64,000 nt of DNA, taken from NCBI RefSeq assembly GCF_042847215.1, contig NZ_AP031500.1:2790001-2854000 (forward strand), given 5' to 3'. Numbering within the stretch: position 1 is the first letter of the stretch; each line of letters begins with the position of its first letter. This DNA comes from Gilvimarinus japonicus. GTDB taxonomy: Bacteria; Pseudomonadota; Gammaproteobacteria; Pseudomonadales; Cellvibrionaceae. Below the pieces are notes generated by a model. That model did not search any database and was not told the origin of the DNA. It worked only from the letters and a program-made list of their open reading frames with translations. This document shows positions 25,373 through 34,087 of this stretch, one piece after another. Position numbers and translations under genes: made by a program.

Positions 25373-27709
25373 TTATGGCTCGTTGCTCATCGGCCATTTA
25401 AACCACAGCCAACGCGGCTGCACGTGGCAGACATCTTCCGATACGACAATGCCCGTCTGGGTCTGGGTGGTAAAACCATCAAGCGTGGCGGTAACAGAAT
25501 AGCTACCGGCCCGCTCGGGGGCGCCGTAAAAATAACAGCCGCCCGGCCCGTAGTGACCTGTTTTTGGTTGCAGTACCTCCGAGTATTCACCATCAGTGGC
25601 GACCACCTGGGCAGCGCAGGCGTCGATGCTTTCATCATCCACCCAGAGGTCAATGTTTAAGCCGTAGCGGATCTCCTCGGTACAGGCGATAGGCTCGCCA
25701 CCGATGGGGCCCTGAGGGGCATCGGCAGCCCCCCAACCGCTAGACCAAACCTGATTGTCGTGGGCGTAGTAAACCGCCTCATCATGCAACAATCCGCGCC
25801 TGACACCGCCACTGTAATCGTACTGGTTATTACCCGCCGTCTCGGCGATCAGTGTGCCCTTATCAATCATGGCACCGTCCGGCCCATCCAGCCCCGTCAA
25901 CGACAACATCTGCAGGCCGCTGTACTGCCATACGTTGGGTTCGCTGTTCACACTCACCGGAAACGACACGCGCATATCACCATCACCCACGGGCAAAAAA
26001 TTAAGCGCGCGTAAGTCGTGTAAGGCATCGCTGTGACTGCCCCGCTCACCAATTAACATCTCGCCCACCAACTCAGGTGTACCCGCGTCCACTTTCACCA
26101 GCTGGGCCTTAATACCTTTTGTCCACCCGGTCTGGTTATCGGCATCCTGCCCCAGGGTAAACAGGTAGTTATCGTTAAGCGGATGAATGTAAGTCGCAAA
26201 ACCCGGCACCTCTAACTCACCGCTGATTTTAGGGTCGGCGCTGTCGGACAAATCCAGTACATAGAGCGGATCAACCCGCTCAAAAGTCACCACATAAGCG
26301 GTGGCCCCCGCAAAACGCACCGCATAAATATCTTCACCCGGCTTACCAATGGGGTCGGGACGTGCGCTGTTGGGCAACTCAGCCACTGTGTCAAAACCCG
26401 AGCCCGACTGGCGCAAAATACTAAGGTGGTGCGAGGGCTGATTCCAGTCGCCCCGAGTCGTCACCACCCTTAAGTCGCCGTTGTATTCGTTTACCCGGTA
26501 CGGGGCATCGCCGTTAATATGGCCCAGCACACTGGTGGTAGCACGGTAACTGGCGCCGCTATCGGTGAGATCAAACTTGTGAATAACAGTGCGCGATTCG
26601 CTCTCGCGCCAGTCATTAGAGGTTAGGTAGAGTGCGTTGGGGCTCATGGTCATGGAGTTAACGCCGGTACTCAAGCACTCACTGGACACCACTTGTCGGG
26701 CGGTTAAATCAATGGCGGTGATATTCACCATGGAATAATAACCGTGCTCGGGCAGGGTATCGCTCGGGGCGTAACAATCGTCGCTTAACGGAGCCGCCAT
26801 ATCGCCCTGCCGATATTGCGGTAACAGTTCGGCAAGCTCGATACCGCTTAACGCGGCCTCGTTGTCGCTGCGAGCTTGCCCATCAAGCTCCTCAAACTGC
26901 AAAGATGCCAACCAGGGGTCATAGCGGGTAATCACGTAAAGGGTATCGCCCACCCGGCGGCTATCAATTAACGTGCCGTCTAAAGAAATAGATGTGGCAA
27001 GTGCGGGCGTGGCAGGCTGATTGACATCGATAAACTCAACTTTAAGTTCGCTGTTCCCGGGCCCTGGCCAAATACTCATGTCCGCCGCCGAAAACTCGAT
27101 GCCCCAGCCTGGGAGCACCGGCTCCATCGCCCCCCTATGGCTACGCATAGCGATCAGGTGCGAAGCGACATTATTGTCCTTTTGCAAATACAGCGAATAA
27201 GCAGGCCCCCAGGAGCTATCATCAAAACTATAGGTGCCGGCGATTGTGGCGTCAGGAATATCTGGATCGGTCGCAATGATCTGTACCCCCGGCAACTCAC
27301 CATCATGGTGTTGTGGTTGATAGGCAACAAACCAGTGGCGGCCATCGTACTTGGTGACATCAGACTCACCAACGCCCTCGACGTGGACATTGGTATCCGA
27401 ATAGTGGTTACTATCACCGCCATTAGCGCCACCGGGCGAAGCGGAAAAATCGATATCGTCCGACTCGGCGCCACCGGCATAATCATAACGGCTGGCTAAC
27501 TGCAGGCGCAGACCATTTTTAACCAGACGCTCAAAGTCGTCACCGGATAACAGCGCCAAAGGCGCCTCACTGGGTTCGCTGGGTTTAAGCTGGGTATAAT
27601 CAACTGAATCGTCAGGCACTTTAGGCTGGGGAGCACTGCCACTCGATGACGAGCCCCCACACCCACCAAGCCCTACCGCCAAAATTGCCACTAACCACTG
27701 CGCTCTCAT
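25373..27709 (-). CDS. beta-propeller (Beta_propel family) lipoprotein
   Basis: A 778-residue lipoprotein (lipobox GGC, Cys17, then a Ser/Gly-rich linker). The block NVHVEGVGESDVTKYDGRHW is the signature of the Beta_propel family (usual form QVEGVDEADIVKTDG), followed by blades such as PATPALATSISLDGTLIDSR, PRYVVTFERVDPLYVLDLSD and YLFTLGQD. The final 110 residues (after about 665) form a separate beta domain with several Cys. The family is annotated as secreted and of unknown role. It is a single-gene unit. Confidence 0.85.
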   Translation of the reverse strand: MRAQWLVAILAVGLGGCGGSSSSGSAPQPKVPDDSVDYTQLKPSEPSEAPLALLSGDDFERLVKNGLRLQLASRYDYAGGAESDDIDFSASPGGANGGDSNHYSDTNVHVEGVGESDVTKYDGRHWFVAYQPQHHDGELPGVQIIATDPDIPDATIAGTYSFDDSSWGPAYSLYLQKDNNVASHLIAMRSHRGAMEPVLPGWGIEFSAADMSIWPGPGNSELKVEFIDVNQPATPALATSISLDGTLIDSRRVGDTLYVITRYDPWLASLQFEELDGQARSDNEAALSGIELAELLPQYRQGDMAAPLSDDCYAPSDTLPEHGYYSMVNITAIDLTARQVVSSECLSTGVNSMTMSPNALYLTSNDWRESESRTVIHKFDLTDSGASYRATTSVLGHINGDAPYRVNEYNGDLRVVTTRGDWNQPSHHLSILRQSGSGFDTVAELPNSARPDPIGKPGEDIYAVRFAGATAYVVTFERVDPLYVLDLSDSADPKISGELEVPGFATYIHPLNDNYLFTLGQDADNQTGWTKGIKAQLVKVDAGTPELVGEMLIGERGSHSDALHDLRALNFLPVGDGDMRVSFPVSVNSEPNVWQYSGLQMLSLTGLDGPDGAMIDKGTLIAETAGNNQYDYSGGVRRGLLHDEAVYYAHDNQVWSSGWGAADAPQGPIGGEPIACTEEIRYGLNIDLWVDDESIDACAAQVVATDGEYSEVLQPKTGHYGPGGCYFYGAPERAGSYSVTATLDGFTTQTQTGIVVSEDVCHVQPRWLWFKWPMSNEP

Positions 27710-27874
27710 ACGTCACCTTTCCTGGTAATGTTATTGATGCTAGCAGCTTAACGCTTTTTAACGGAGATTCTGTGCTATTTTGTTAAAGGCAGGCACGCTT
27801 ACGCTACCCTTGAGTTCCGGGCAGCGGTTAAATATTAAAGCTCTGCCCCCAAGATTTTTGTAAACCCTATATCG

Positions 27875-28222
27875 CTACAACAACTCAGCCTTATCGACCA
27901 AGACGCCGCAATACATACACATTAAATGCCTGGCCGCCAACGGACGATGGCAGGAGCGACAAGTGTGCTGCTTAACATACTTACCATCGAGTTTACCGTC
28001 GCGAAGATCAATCTCCTGAATCTTGGCAAGCATCATTTTCTTGCTGATACCAATTTCATCAAGCAGCTCACAGGTAGCTTGACACACCAAAGATAAATGA
28101 TCGATTTGGTCGCGAAGCTTATTGATTTCACCTACGTTATCCGTAGACCTTAAGGAAGCCCGGTCGGCATCGTCTTTCGCCTCAAAAATTTTGAAATTTT
28201 GAAATAAGTCGTATAGCGTCAT
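27875..28222 (-). CDS. small coiled-coil protein with C-terminal zinc ribbon
   Basis: A 115-residue protein. Residues 25-75 are likely helical (EINKLRDQIDHLSLVCQ). The end carries CRSCHRP and CMYCG, a four-Cys zinc ribbon. The gene has lower G+C than its neighbours. I do not recognise the family. It lies 76 bp downstream of the NUDIX gene on the same strand. Confidence 0.6.
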   Translation of the reverse strand: MTLYDLFQNFKIFEAKDDADRASLRSTDNVGEINKLRDQIDHLSLVCQATCELLDEIGISKKMMLAKIQEIDLRDGKLDGKYVKQHTCRSCHRPLAARHLMCMYCGVLVDKAELL

Positions 28223-28298
28223 AGATACTCCTTGTTGATCGCCTGATCGATTACAAAAACCTCTGATATTCCGAGAGCTGAAACCAACGATTACCGCT

Positions 28299-28712
28299 CT
28301 ACTTACCCGCCCTTACCAAGGCTTCTCGAACCATCCGTAAAGCGTCTGCGAAAACAGCGTGCCACTGCACACTTGGTTCTTGGCTCAATGAGTGCCAAAA
28401 AAACTGAAACACATGGCCACCATCATCTTCACAAAAATGCTCCCACTGATTAGGCAAATCGTTGACCGTCTCCATTAGATAAATTCCCCATACAGGCTCC
28501 CCCTGACGCCGCTGCCACTCAAGCAACAATCGGTCCGCCTTTAAACGCACACCCGCTTCCTCCCAAAGCTCTCGCTCGGCTGCCGACAATCCCGTTTCGC
28601 CCGGCTCTACAGTACCCTTTGCCAATTGCACTCCAGCCAAAGGGTGCCGAAACACGAGAATCTCGGTTCGGCCATCCCGGTTACGAAGTACCACTGGGCA
28701 TGCTTTATCCAT
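28299..28712 (-). CDS. NUDIX hydrolase
   Basis: A 137-residue protein with a full Nudix box at 33-55 (GTVEPGET, then AERELWEEAGV), which binds Mg2+ and hydrolyses nucleoside diphosphates linked to another group. FRHPLAGVQLAKG precedes it as the usual first strand pair. Substrate cannot be told from sequence. Confidence 0.88.
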   Translation of the reverse strand: MDKACPVVLRNRDGRTEILVFRHPLAGVQLAKGTVEPGETGLSAAERELWEEAGVRLKADRLLLEWQRRQGEPVWGIYLMETVNDLPNQWEHFCEDDGGHVFQFFWHSLSQEPSVQWHAVFADALRMVREALVRAGK

Positions 28713-28763
28713 ATTTAGCCTTAATGCGTATAATATTATATCTGCTAACGACGACTTAATTGG

Positions 28764-29132
28764 TTACCCTTGAACCAACCCGCATGCTTTAGAATCTGCA
28801 TGAACTTCTTTAATGCTCGATAGATAAAATGGTGTATCTAAGGCTGCCACGGCCACCGATACCCAGTCGGGGTGACTTGCACTACCAGCCCATTCGATGT
28901 TCGCCCCACATACGCCGCAAAACTTACGAACAATGTTGCCTGACGAATTGTAGGAAACTAGCTGCTCCTGACCAGACAGGTACCGAAAGTCGGATTGTGG
29001 CAAGCTTGAATATGTTGCGAAGGCAGCACCATGCTGTTTCTGGCACATCTTGCAGTGACAGCTGGAGGTCGCTTTAGGCTCCGATAAAAGCTCAAACGTT
29101 ACCGCGCCACATAAGCAGCTTCGTTTGTACAT
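28764..29132 (-). CDS. GFA-family zinc protein
   Basis: A 122-residue protein with CLCGAVTFEL, CHCKMCQKQHGAAFATY and FCGVCGANIEW, the complete zinc sites of the GFA family. GGAGGC precedes the ATG at optimum distance. It is a paralogue of the gene at 19.7 kb with a different sequence. Substrate unknown. Confidence 0.88.
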   Translation of the reverse strand: MYKRSCLCGAVTFELLSEPKATSSCHCKMCQKQHGAAFATYSSLPQSDFRYLSGQEQLVSYNSSGNIVRKFCGVCGANIEWAGSASHPDWVSVAVAALDTPFYLSSIKEVHADSKACGLVQG

Positions 29133-29597
29133 AGTGCCTCCTGCCAGCTCTAAAAATTAATGACATCACGAATTAGCGTTTAGAAATACCACTACCCCAG
29201 ACAACCCAGCGGAACATATTTACAATCAAAGCTAGGTGGGCATACGACTGGCTGCAGTACACTTTTCAAATTGCTTGCCCTCAGTCGCCGGGCGGGCGAG
29301 TGACTTTTCTGTTTAGCCAGAAAAGTCACCAAAATAGGCCACCCCGGCATCTCAGCCCTAACGGGTCCCCTCGATCCGGCCGATTTTAGCGGGCCGTCTC
29401 GACAGGGCTTCCCTGCCCTGACGAGACTTGCGCGAACGTCCTGTTTGCTTACCCGCTAAAATAGGACTAAGCTCGGCTGGCTGCAGGGGATCTAAAAGCG
29501 GCACTTCGTAGCTGGGCTATCCGAAACCCTAAAGTTAAAGCTGTAATCAAACACCTGATCCTCGCCACTTGCTTGTCGCGTGAATGGCCTTGTTAAC
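29133..29597. other. intergenic region carrying dispersed repeat copy 1
   Basis: No gene is seen in 465 bp. About 240 bp (29275-29517) form one copy of a dispersed repeat, read on the minus strand. It opens with ACGAAGTGCCGCTTTTAGAT, passes through the 80-bp structured core and CTGAGATGCCGGGGTGG, and ends in a palindrome near 29301-29331 (TGACTTTTCTG/CAGAAAAGTCA). A possible half attC (GTTAACT, 29592-29598) marks the end of the cassette array next to the repeat. Confidence 0.7.
29383..29462 (-). repeat. structured repeat core, copy 1
   Basis: An 80-bp core. Outer arms ATTTTAGCGGG/CCCGCTAAAAT are perfect over 11 bp. On the minus strand they enclose GCAAAC-AGGAC-GTTCGC (one mismatch) and a 13-bp hairpin with loop AGGGAA (29396-29427) and one internal T-T mismatch. 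Both loops contain GGA. The same architecture occurs at 36365 and 41545. Confidence 0.8.
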
Positions 29598-30458
29598 TTA
29601 ATTCATGGCACACCAGAACCGGTTTTCTTTTCTGATACCCATGCCATCGTATATTGTGTCCAATGATTGACGAAATTCTTCCAGGTCATACCCAAAGTAG
29701 TTCGCCTGCCTCCAAGCAATAGCAGAAAACGCATCTGCTGCGGTCACCAGCAGCCAGCAAGCTGAACCAACTGACAGATTCTTTGATAATAGCAACGGCT
29801 TCGATTCGTCCGTGGCTTTAAACGCCACGGAAATCATCGCCGATGGATGCGAATGTGCAACGGAAGATAGGATACGGTAACCGGATTCATTAAAGAGGTT
29901 ATCTCGAATGCACTCGGTTGACGAGGGTAGCGTCGTTGCAACACCTAAAATTCTCCCTTTCTTATCGGTTTTTTCTTCGAATCCAAGTCTCCGCGCGTCC
30001 GCCGTTACCTTCTGAATCCGTTCTTTAGCATGTCGGACTCCATTTTCATCGCCCATAGAGCCAGCCGCCTTTTTTTGATGTAACAATCCACCGTATCGAA
30101 AGGCCAGGCTTCGAGCGATTCTATCTCGGCCCCCTATATCAGGATCCATAAGCCAGCAACCATATGCGGCTGGTTCTAGAGCACCTCGGACCGAGGTCCA
30201 AGGAGAAACTGTTAGGAGAGGGGGCTCAAGGAGTCGAGAGACGGCGAAGGCGTGATCACCTGCTGACTCTGCTAATAAGCTCGCCTGTGAGCAAACGGTC
30301 TGTACCTCTTCAGCATACTCATCAACCTGCATTTCATTACTAGCGACAGACCCTTCTTGCGGATAGTTACCGCTTGCATTTACAAGATGGCCCACTCCCT
30401 CAAGCAGCGACTTGATGCCGAATTGAAGCTTATCAAAATGCTCTGTAGTGATTTCCAC
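29598..30458 (-). CDS. integron-cassette protein, unknown function
   Basis: A 286-residue soluble protein without a signal peptide or a motif I recognise. It is mostly helical, with a conserved-looking RILSSVAHSHPSAM segment near residue 205 and a WLLVTAADAF helix. The start is GTG with AAGGTG upstream. It is the last gene of the cassette array. Its stop TAA is followed at once by GTTAAC, a half attC that seems to lack its partner. Confidence 0.6.
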   Translation of the reverse strand: MEITTEHFDKLQFGIKSLLEGVGHLVNASGNYPQEGSVASNEMQVDEYAEEVQTVCSQASLLAESAGDHAFAVSRLLEPPLLTVSPWTSVRGALEPAAYGCWLMDPDIGGRDRIARSLAFRYGGLLHQKKAAGSMGDENGVRHAKERIQKVTADARRLGFEEKTDKKGRILGVATTLPSSTECIRDNLFNESGYRILSSVAHSHPSAMISVAFKATDESKPLLLSKNLSVGSACWLLVTAADAFSAIAWRQANYFGYDLEEFRQSLDTIYDGMGIRKENRFWCAMN

Positions 30459-30473
30459 TGTTTCACCTTGGAA

Positions 30474-30521
30474 ACTTAACGCCTAAAACAGCGGTTTATC
30501 CGCTGATTTTACTTGTTAAAA
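30474..30521 (-). other. attC recombination site (48 bp)
   Basis: Minus strand: TTTTAAC-AAG-TAAAA(T)CAGCGG, loop ATAAA, CCGCTGTTTTA-GGC-GTTAAGT. It has the core triplets AAC/GTT, an unpaired three-base spacer, paired inner arms with one extrahelical T, and a consensus GTTRRRY end. The stop codon of the lipoprotein gene lies inside it, as is usual in cassettes. Confidence 0.85.
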
Positions 30522-30913
30522 CCCCAATCTACCCGCTGATTATGTAAACACGGAGAAAATACTACGTTACCATTTCCGTCCGCTACGGCCTTATTGACGT
30601 ATGTGACGCTTGCGTAGCTATTTTTCAGGAAAGGTAAAGTTCCCACAACAATATAAACCCCACGGCTCGGATACTCGTCAAAGTCAGTAAACTTATGCAT
30701 TACTGTCATGGACTCCCCAACAAATAACTCAGCTGAATTTAATTCAAAACCCTCAAATTCTAGTGGTGCAACAATTAGCATTTCGACTCGTTTATCATCT
30801 GTGGGAATCTTGTCATAGCTGTTAACGACACTAATGGGAATTTTATCGTCCCCACACCCAAAGACTGAAGAACAGAAAAAACAAAAGGTCAATAATAGGC
30901 AATATTTAATCAT
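30509..30913 (-). CDS. cassette-encoded small lipoprotein
   Basis: A 134-residue protein with signal peptide and likely lipobox (VFGC, Cys20), then a beta-rich domain with no family recognised. Low G+C compared with the chromosome around it. Its last codons and stop form part of the following attC. Function unknown. Confidence 0.65.
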   Translation of the reverse strand: MIKYCLLLTFCFFCSSVFGCGDDKIPISVVNSYDKIPTDDKRVEMLIVAPLEFEGFELNSAELFVGESMTVMHKFTDFDEYPSRGVYIVVGTLPFLKNSYASVTYVNKAVADGNGNVVFSPCLHNQRVDWGFNK

Positions 30914-30925
30914 GCTTCCTTCCGG

Positions 30926-31042
30926 CTATAACGCCGCGGTCAGACGAACCCGTTGCGGAGCGCTGACCTGTGGTAAAGTGAGCAACGCGAACCCACAGGT
31001 TGGCGCGTAGCAATGGGTTTCGGCTGCACCGCTTTGTTAAAT
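30926..31042 (-). other. attC recombination site (117 bp)
   Basis: Minus strand begins ATTTAAC-AAA-GCGGTGCAG and ends CTGACCGC-GGC-GTTATAG. The arms continue pairing through CGAAACCC/GGGTTCG with single extrahelical bases. This is the long VCR-like form. It lies 10 bp after the three-helix membrane protein gene. Confidence 0.88.
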
Positions 31043-31051
31043 GTTTACCGG

Positions 31052-31387
31052 TTAGAACCAAATAATAGTGCTAACGGCACTAAATACGTAAAACGACAGC
31101 AAAGTAGAAAGTATTGCAATGCTATACATTGAAAACCCCAAAACCCTCTTATAAAGCCTTACAACCAGTATGAAACTAATAGCAACGTACATTAAAGTTG
31201 CTAAGACTGCACCGAGATCATAGCCTTCCGCATCGCCAACCAACGGCGCATGATAGCCTGTTAATACCTCTACGCCATGAAATAGATATATCAATGCTGT
31301 CCAAGATATAATCGGGAATATAGCGCTAAGACAAATAAACGGTAACACTATAAATACTAGCTGCTGTGTCCAATGGCGTATATTCAT
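31052..31387 (-). CDS. cassette-encoded membrane protein
   Basis: A 111-residue protein with three membrane helices (about 9-35, 56-80 and 86-110). No family recognised. It is flanked on both sides by attC sites, so it forms a one-gene cassette. Confidence 0.65.
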   Translation of the reverse strand: MNIRHWTQQLVFIVLPFICLSAIFPIISWTALIYLFHGVEVLTGYHAPLVGDAEGYDLGAVLATLMYVAISFILVVRLYKRVLGFSMYSIAILSTLLSFYVFSAVSTIIWF

Positions 31388-31393
31388 ACTTTC

Positions 31394-31481
31394 ATTTAAC
31401 GCCCGGCTCTGCGGCAGGCAAAAGTGGAGGCCGCTTTTTGGCCGGAGCTTTTGACTGTCCGGCAGCAGCCGCTTGTTAACT
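31394..31481 (-). other. attC recombination site (88 bp)
   Basis: Minus strand AGTTAAC-AAG-CGGCTGCTGCCGG ... CTGCCGCAGAGCCG-GGC-GTTAAAT. The arms pair with a few extrahelical bases, and the last 7-mer fits GTTRRRY. It touches the stop codon of the HNH-type gene. Confidence 0.87.
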
Positions 31482-32206
31482 CATATAATTGTATTACGGA
31501 AAAATCTCGGAGGCTGCCCCCGGTACTGCTTTTCCTTGTGCTCAATGGAAACAACGCCGCATATTACTGCAATAATTGCGGAGATTATCAAGGCGTAAAT
31601 GCCAAGCCCAAACCCGATAGGCAACGCCCAGTCAAATTGAGCGTTTAATATTTGTGGCAATAATACGAAGAAAAGCAAACTGCCTCCGCCACCAACAAAT
31701 AACCCTGTACTCCATGCTTCACCACGCTCTTTCCGGGTTGCCGTATAAGCTACCTCTGCATGACACGCAGCGCAAACTGGTTGCATGTGTTCGACGAATG
31801 ACCTGCACCAATAACAAATCCACCCCTCTTTTTGTGGGTATTCTATTGGGGGCTTACCTTCTAGCTCTCGACGACAATTTTCTTCTGAGACCTGCTTCCA
31901 CTCTAGAAGCATATTTGTTGTGTAAATCTTCTCATCATTATCAATGAGCTTTGCACAATTTTGACAAAGCCATATACCATTTGAGATCGATTTTCTCTTC
32001 TCGTTACTTAATGATGAATTAAAGCGGGGTCCACCTTCTGCTGCTGCAGTAATATGTGCTGCAACTCCGATTCTAGTAGCTTTTTCTGGCTCATAGTTAG
32101 GACCTGAAGTTAAACATCTACACTCTGGATTAGTGCAGCGATTCCCCACCCTCTCTTGGAGAATTCGCTTTGTTTCCTTAGTAAAATCATCCCGAATTTT
32201 ATTCAT
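31481..32206 (-). CDS. cassette-encoded HNH-like protein with zinc ribbon and two membrane helices
   Basis: A 241-residue protein. Residues 12-105 are an HNH-like domain: RVGNRCTNPEC (Cys24, Cys29), AAHITAAAEGGPRF (His51), NGIWLCQNCAKLIDND (Cys81, Cys84). This form, with CQNCAKLID, is common at the N-terminus of bacterial defence proteins, but the second metal-site His of true HNH enzymes is replaced. Residues 131-148 form a CYWC/CAAC zinc ribbon. Two membrane helices follow (about 167-187 and 195-218). Nuclease activity is uncertain. The IS1182-type element is inserted just upstream and may have displaced the promoter. Confidence 0.75.
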   Translation of the reverse strand: MNKIRDDFTKETKRILQERVGNRCTNPECRCLTSGPNYEPEKATRIGVAAHITAAAEGGPRFNSSLSNEKRKSISNGIWLCQNCAKLIDNDEKIYTTNMLLEWKQVSEENCRRELEGKPPIEYPQKEGWICYWCRSFVEHMQPVCAACHAEVAYTATRKERGEAWSTGLFVGGGGSLLFFVLLPQILNAQFDWALPIGFGLGIYALIISAIIAVICGVVSIEHKEKQYRGQPPRFFRNTII

Positions 32207-32337
32207 ATGGCTTACGAAGCTCGCATATGTTTAAAGAGTTAACGAGACCGTAGAAATACATTTTTCACAAACATACCCACAGCCGTCTTCTTTGATTTTT
32301 GTTTGATCATCATTCAACCACATTCGCTTAACATAAT

Positions 32338-33990
32338 CACCTATTCTGCGCGGTGCAGCCTAGGTGGTTGTGGATAAGGCTGTGGTTAAGCAATCGCGCC
32401 GTAATTCGCTAATTTCTCAATGTTATGCACTAAACAGAATAACCGCCATTGCCCCTGAACTTTCGTTTTTCCACGCAACGAGAACCGGTTAAGCCTCTTT
32501 TGCGTACCCATGTTCGCAAAAACCGGCTCGACGGTAGACATACGATGGCCGTATATCGCCTTTCCGTATCGGCTGTCCACTCGTCGCTTCATCCAGTCGG
32601 TCGCAGTGCGACCATTGGTGTAGGTAATAGAAACCTGCCGACCGTGCCCCTCTCGCGTATCCGCCGAACTTGGGTTGCGCATACACTGGTGTTTGAGTTC
32701 GCAGTGGCGACAGTCAGTCAGCTTTCCTTCAAAGAACAATTTACGTTTTTCATCCGAGATAATGACTTCATTTTTCAACCACATCTCTTTGCCGGCTGGA
32801 CAGCGACACGTTTTCTTCTTTCTATTAAAGATAAATTCTCTAGCAGGAATTACAGCCTTCACGCCTTTTACCGTGTCTCGGTGGCGCTTGCCGTATTTGT
32901 CTTTCTGTTGGGCGAAGATCTTGTCTCGTGAGCGGAACTGATTGTCGGGAATATACGCATTAACACCTTCACGGCGAAGGTATTCATTGTTCTCATCGTT
33001 CGAGAAGCCGGTGTCGGCGGTAATAATCGCTTGATCTTTGAGAATGTCCGGGCTGATGCCGGTGCGGGCGTAGCGTTGTTTAATGCCGCTGAGCATGGGC
33101 TCTAGTGTGTGGTGCTCCTGGCCTTCGCCAAACGCTTGCGCTTCAATAATGATTTGATGTTTCTTATCCACTGCAGCGACACCGTTATAGCCTTGGATAG
33201 TGCCCTTACTGGTGGTCATCTTAGCCGATTCATTATCGGTGATATTGCTTTTGACTTCTTTTGGTTTTTTACCCTGCCCCATCCGTGGGGTTGCCGTCTT
33301 TAGGAACTTGTCGATCCTTTCGAACTCCTGTCCGAGCGTCACTGATGCGCTTTCCAGCTGCTTTTTTCTTTCTCGCTCGGCGGGCTTTCGGCCATCCAGC
33401 TTTTTATGCTCTTTCAGGCACGCTCGAATTTTTCGTTGTATTTTGTCACGCTTGGCCTCCAGCTCAGGCAAGGTGCCGGAGTGCTCCTTCGCGTCATTGG
33501 AAGACATGTTACAACCATCAATGGCAAACAACTCATTGCCCAGAAGCCCCTGCTCGTCACACACCAAAAGAACCTGTTCAAAGACAGACTCGATCGCCTC
33601 CGGGTAGCGACTCACAAAGCTCGCAATGCCGGTAAAATGAGGGACTGAGTCGCAGGAAAGGGCTTTGAAAATAATATTATGCTCGCACTGCCACTGAATC
33701 TCTCGGCTCGACGTAATGCCTTTGGCATAGGCGAACAAAATAATCTTTAGAAGAATGGCGGGGTCATACGCCGAGCGACCACCGGCATCGTTATTATAAT
33801 GTTCGTGGAAAGCTGAGAGGTCGATATGTTGATCGATCAGGTGGTGTAACGTAAATTCAAACGTATTTGGCTGAATTTGCTCTTCGAAATTAATCACAAC
33901 CATGGCATCTTGGCTGTAGTTATACTTTTTGAAGTTTGGCATGGCAATGATCCCTTATGCGATGGCCAATTTTAACAAAAAACACCTATT
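32338..33990 (-). mobile_element. IS1182-family insertion sequence (ends not resolved)
   Basis: An intact transposase gene lies within a short non-coding frame between the attC of the HEPN cassette and the HNH-type gene. CACCTATT occurs at 32338-32345 and 33983-33990 and could be a target duplication. Alternatively TAGGTG (32361) and CACCTA (33988) could be the outer bases of weak inverted repeats. I cannot decide between these, so the limits are approximate. Confidence 0.6.
32386..33942 (-). CDS. IS1182-family transposase
   Basis: A 518-residue DDE transposase that appears full length. N-terminal DUF772-like domain (YDPAILLKIILFAYAKGI), then LFAIDGCNMSSNDAKEH, ADTGFSNDENNEYL and the C-terminal GHRMSTVEPVFANMGTQKRLNRF, typical of the IS1182 group. 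The helical insert between the first two blocks (about 165-225) is rich in Lys and Arg. AAGGGATC lies ahead of the ATG. Confidence 0.92.
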   Translation of the reverse strand: MPNFKKYNYSQDAMVVINFEEQIQPNTFEFTLHHLIDQHIDLSAFHEHYNNDAGGRSAYDPAILLKIILFAYAKGITSSREIQWQCEHNIIFKALSCDSVPHFTGIASFVSRYPEAIESVFEQVLLVCDEQGLLGNELFAIDGCNMSSNDAKEHSGTLPELEAKRDKIQRKIRACLKEHKKLDGRKPAERERKKQLESASVTLGQEFERIDKFLKTATPRMGQGKKPKEVKSNITDNESAKMTTSKGTIQGYNGVAAVDKKHQIIIEAQAFGEGQEHHTLEPMLSGIKQRYARTGISPDILKDQAIITADTGFSNDENNEYLRREGVNAYIPDNQFRSRDKIFAQQKDKYGKRHRDTVKGVKAVIPAREFIFNRKKKTCRCPAGKEMWLKNEVIISDEKRKLFFEGKLTDCRHCELKHQCMRNPSSADTREGHGRQVSITYTNGRTATDWMKRRVDSRYGKAIYGHRMSTVEPVFANMGTQKRLNRFSLRGKTKVQGQWRLFCLVHNIEKLANYGAIA

Positions 33991-34009
33991 TTTTGGAGTT
34001 TTTCTACAG

Positions 34010-34085
34010 TCTCAACGCCTTTAGCAACGGCCAATTTCGGAGCCGAAGGCGGAGTAATTTGTCCGATTGCCTAAACTTGTTAGAA
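34010..34085 (-). other. attC recombination site (76 bp)
   Basis: Minus strand TTCTAAC-AAG-TTTAGGCAATCGGACAAATT ... AATTGGCCGTTGCTAAA-GGC-GTTGAGA. The arms pair with several extrahelical bases, and the tip is CTCCGccttcggCTCCG-like. It lies 2 bp after the HEPN gene stop. Confidence 0.87.
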
Positions 34086-34087
34086 GC

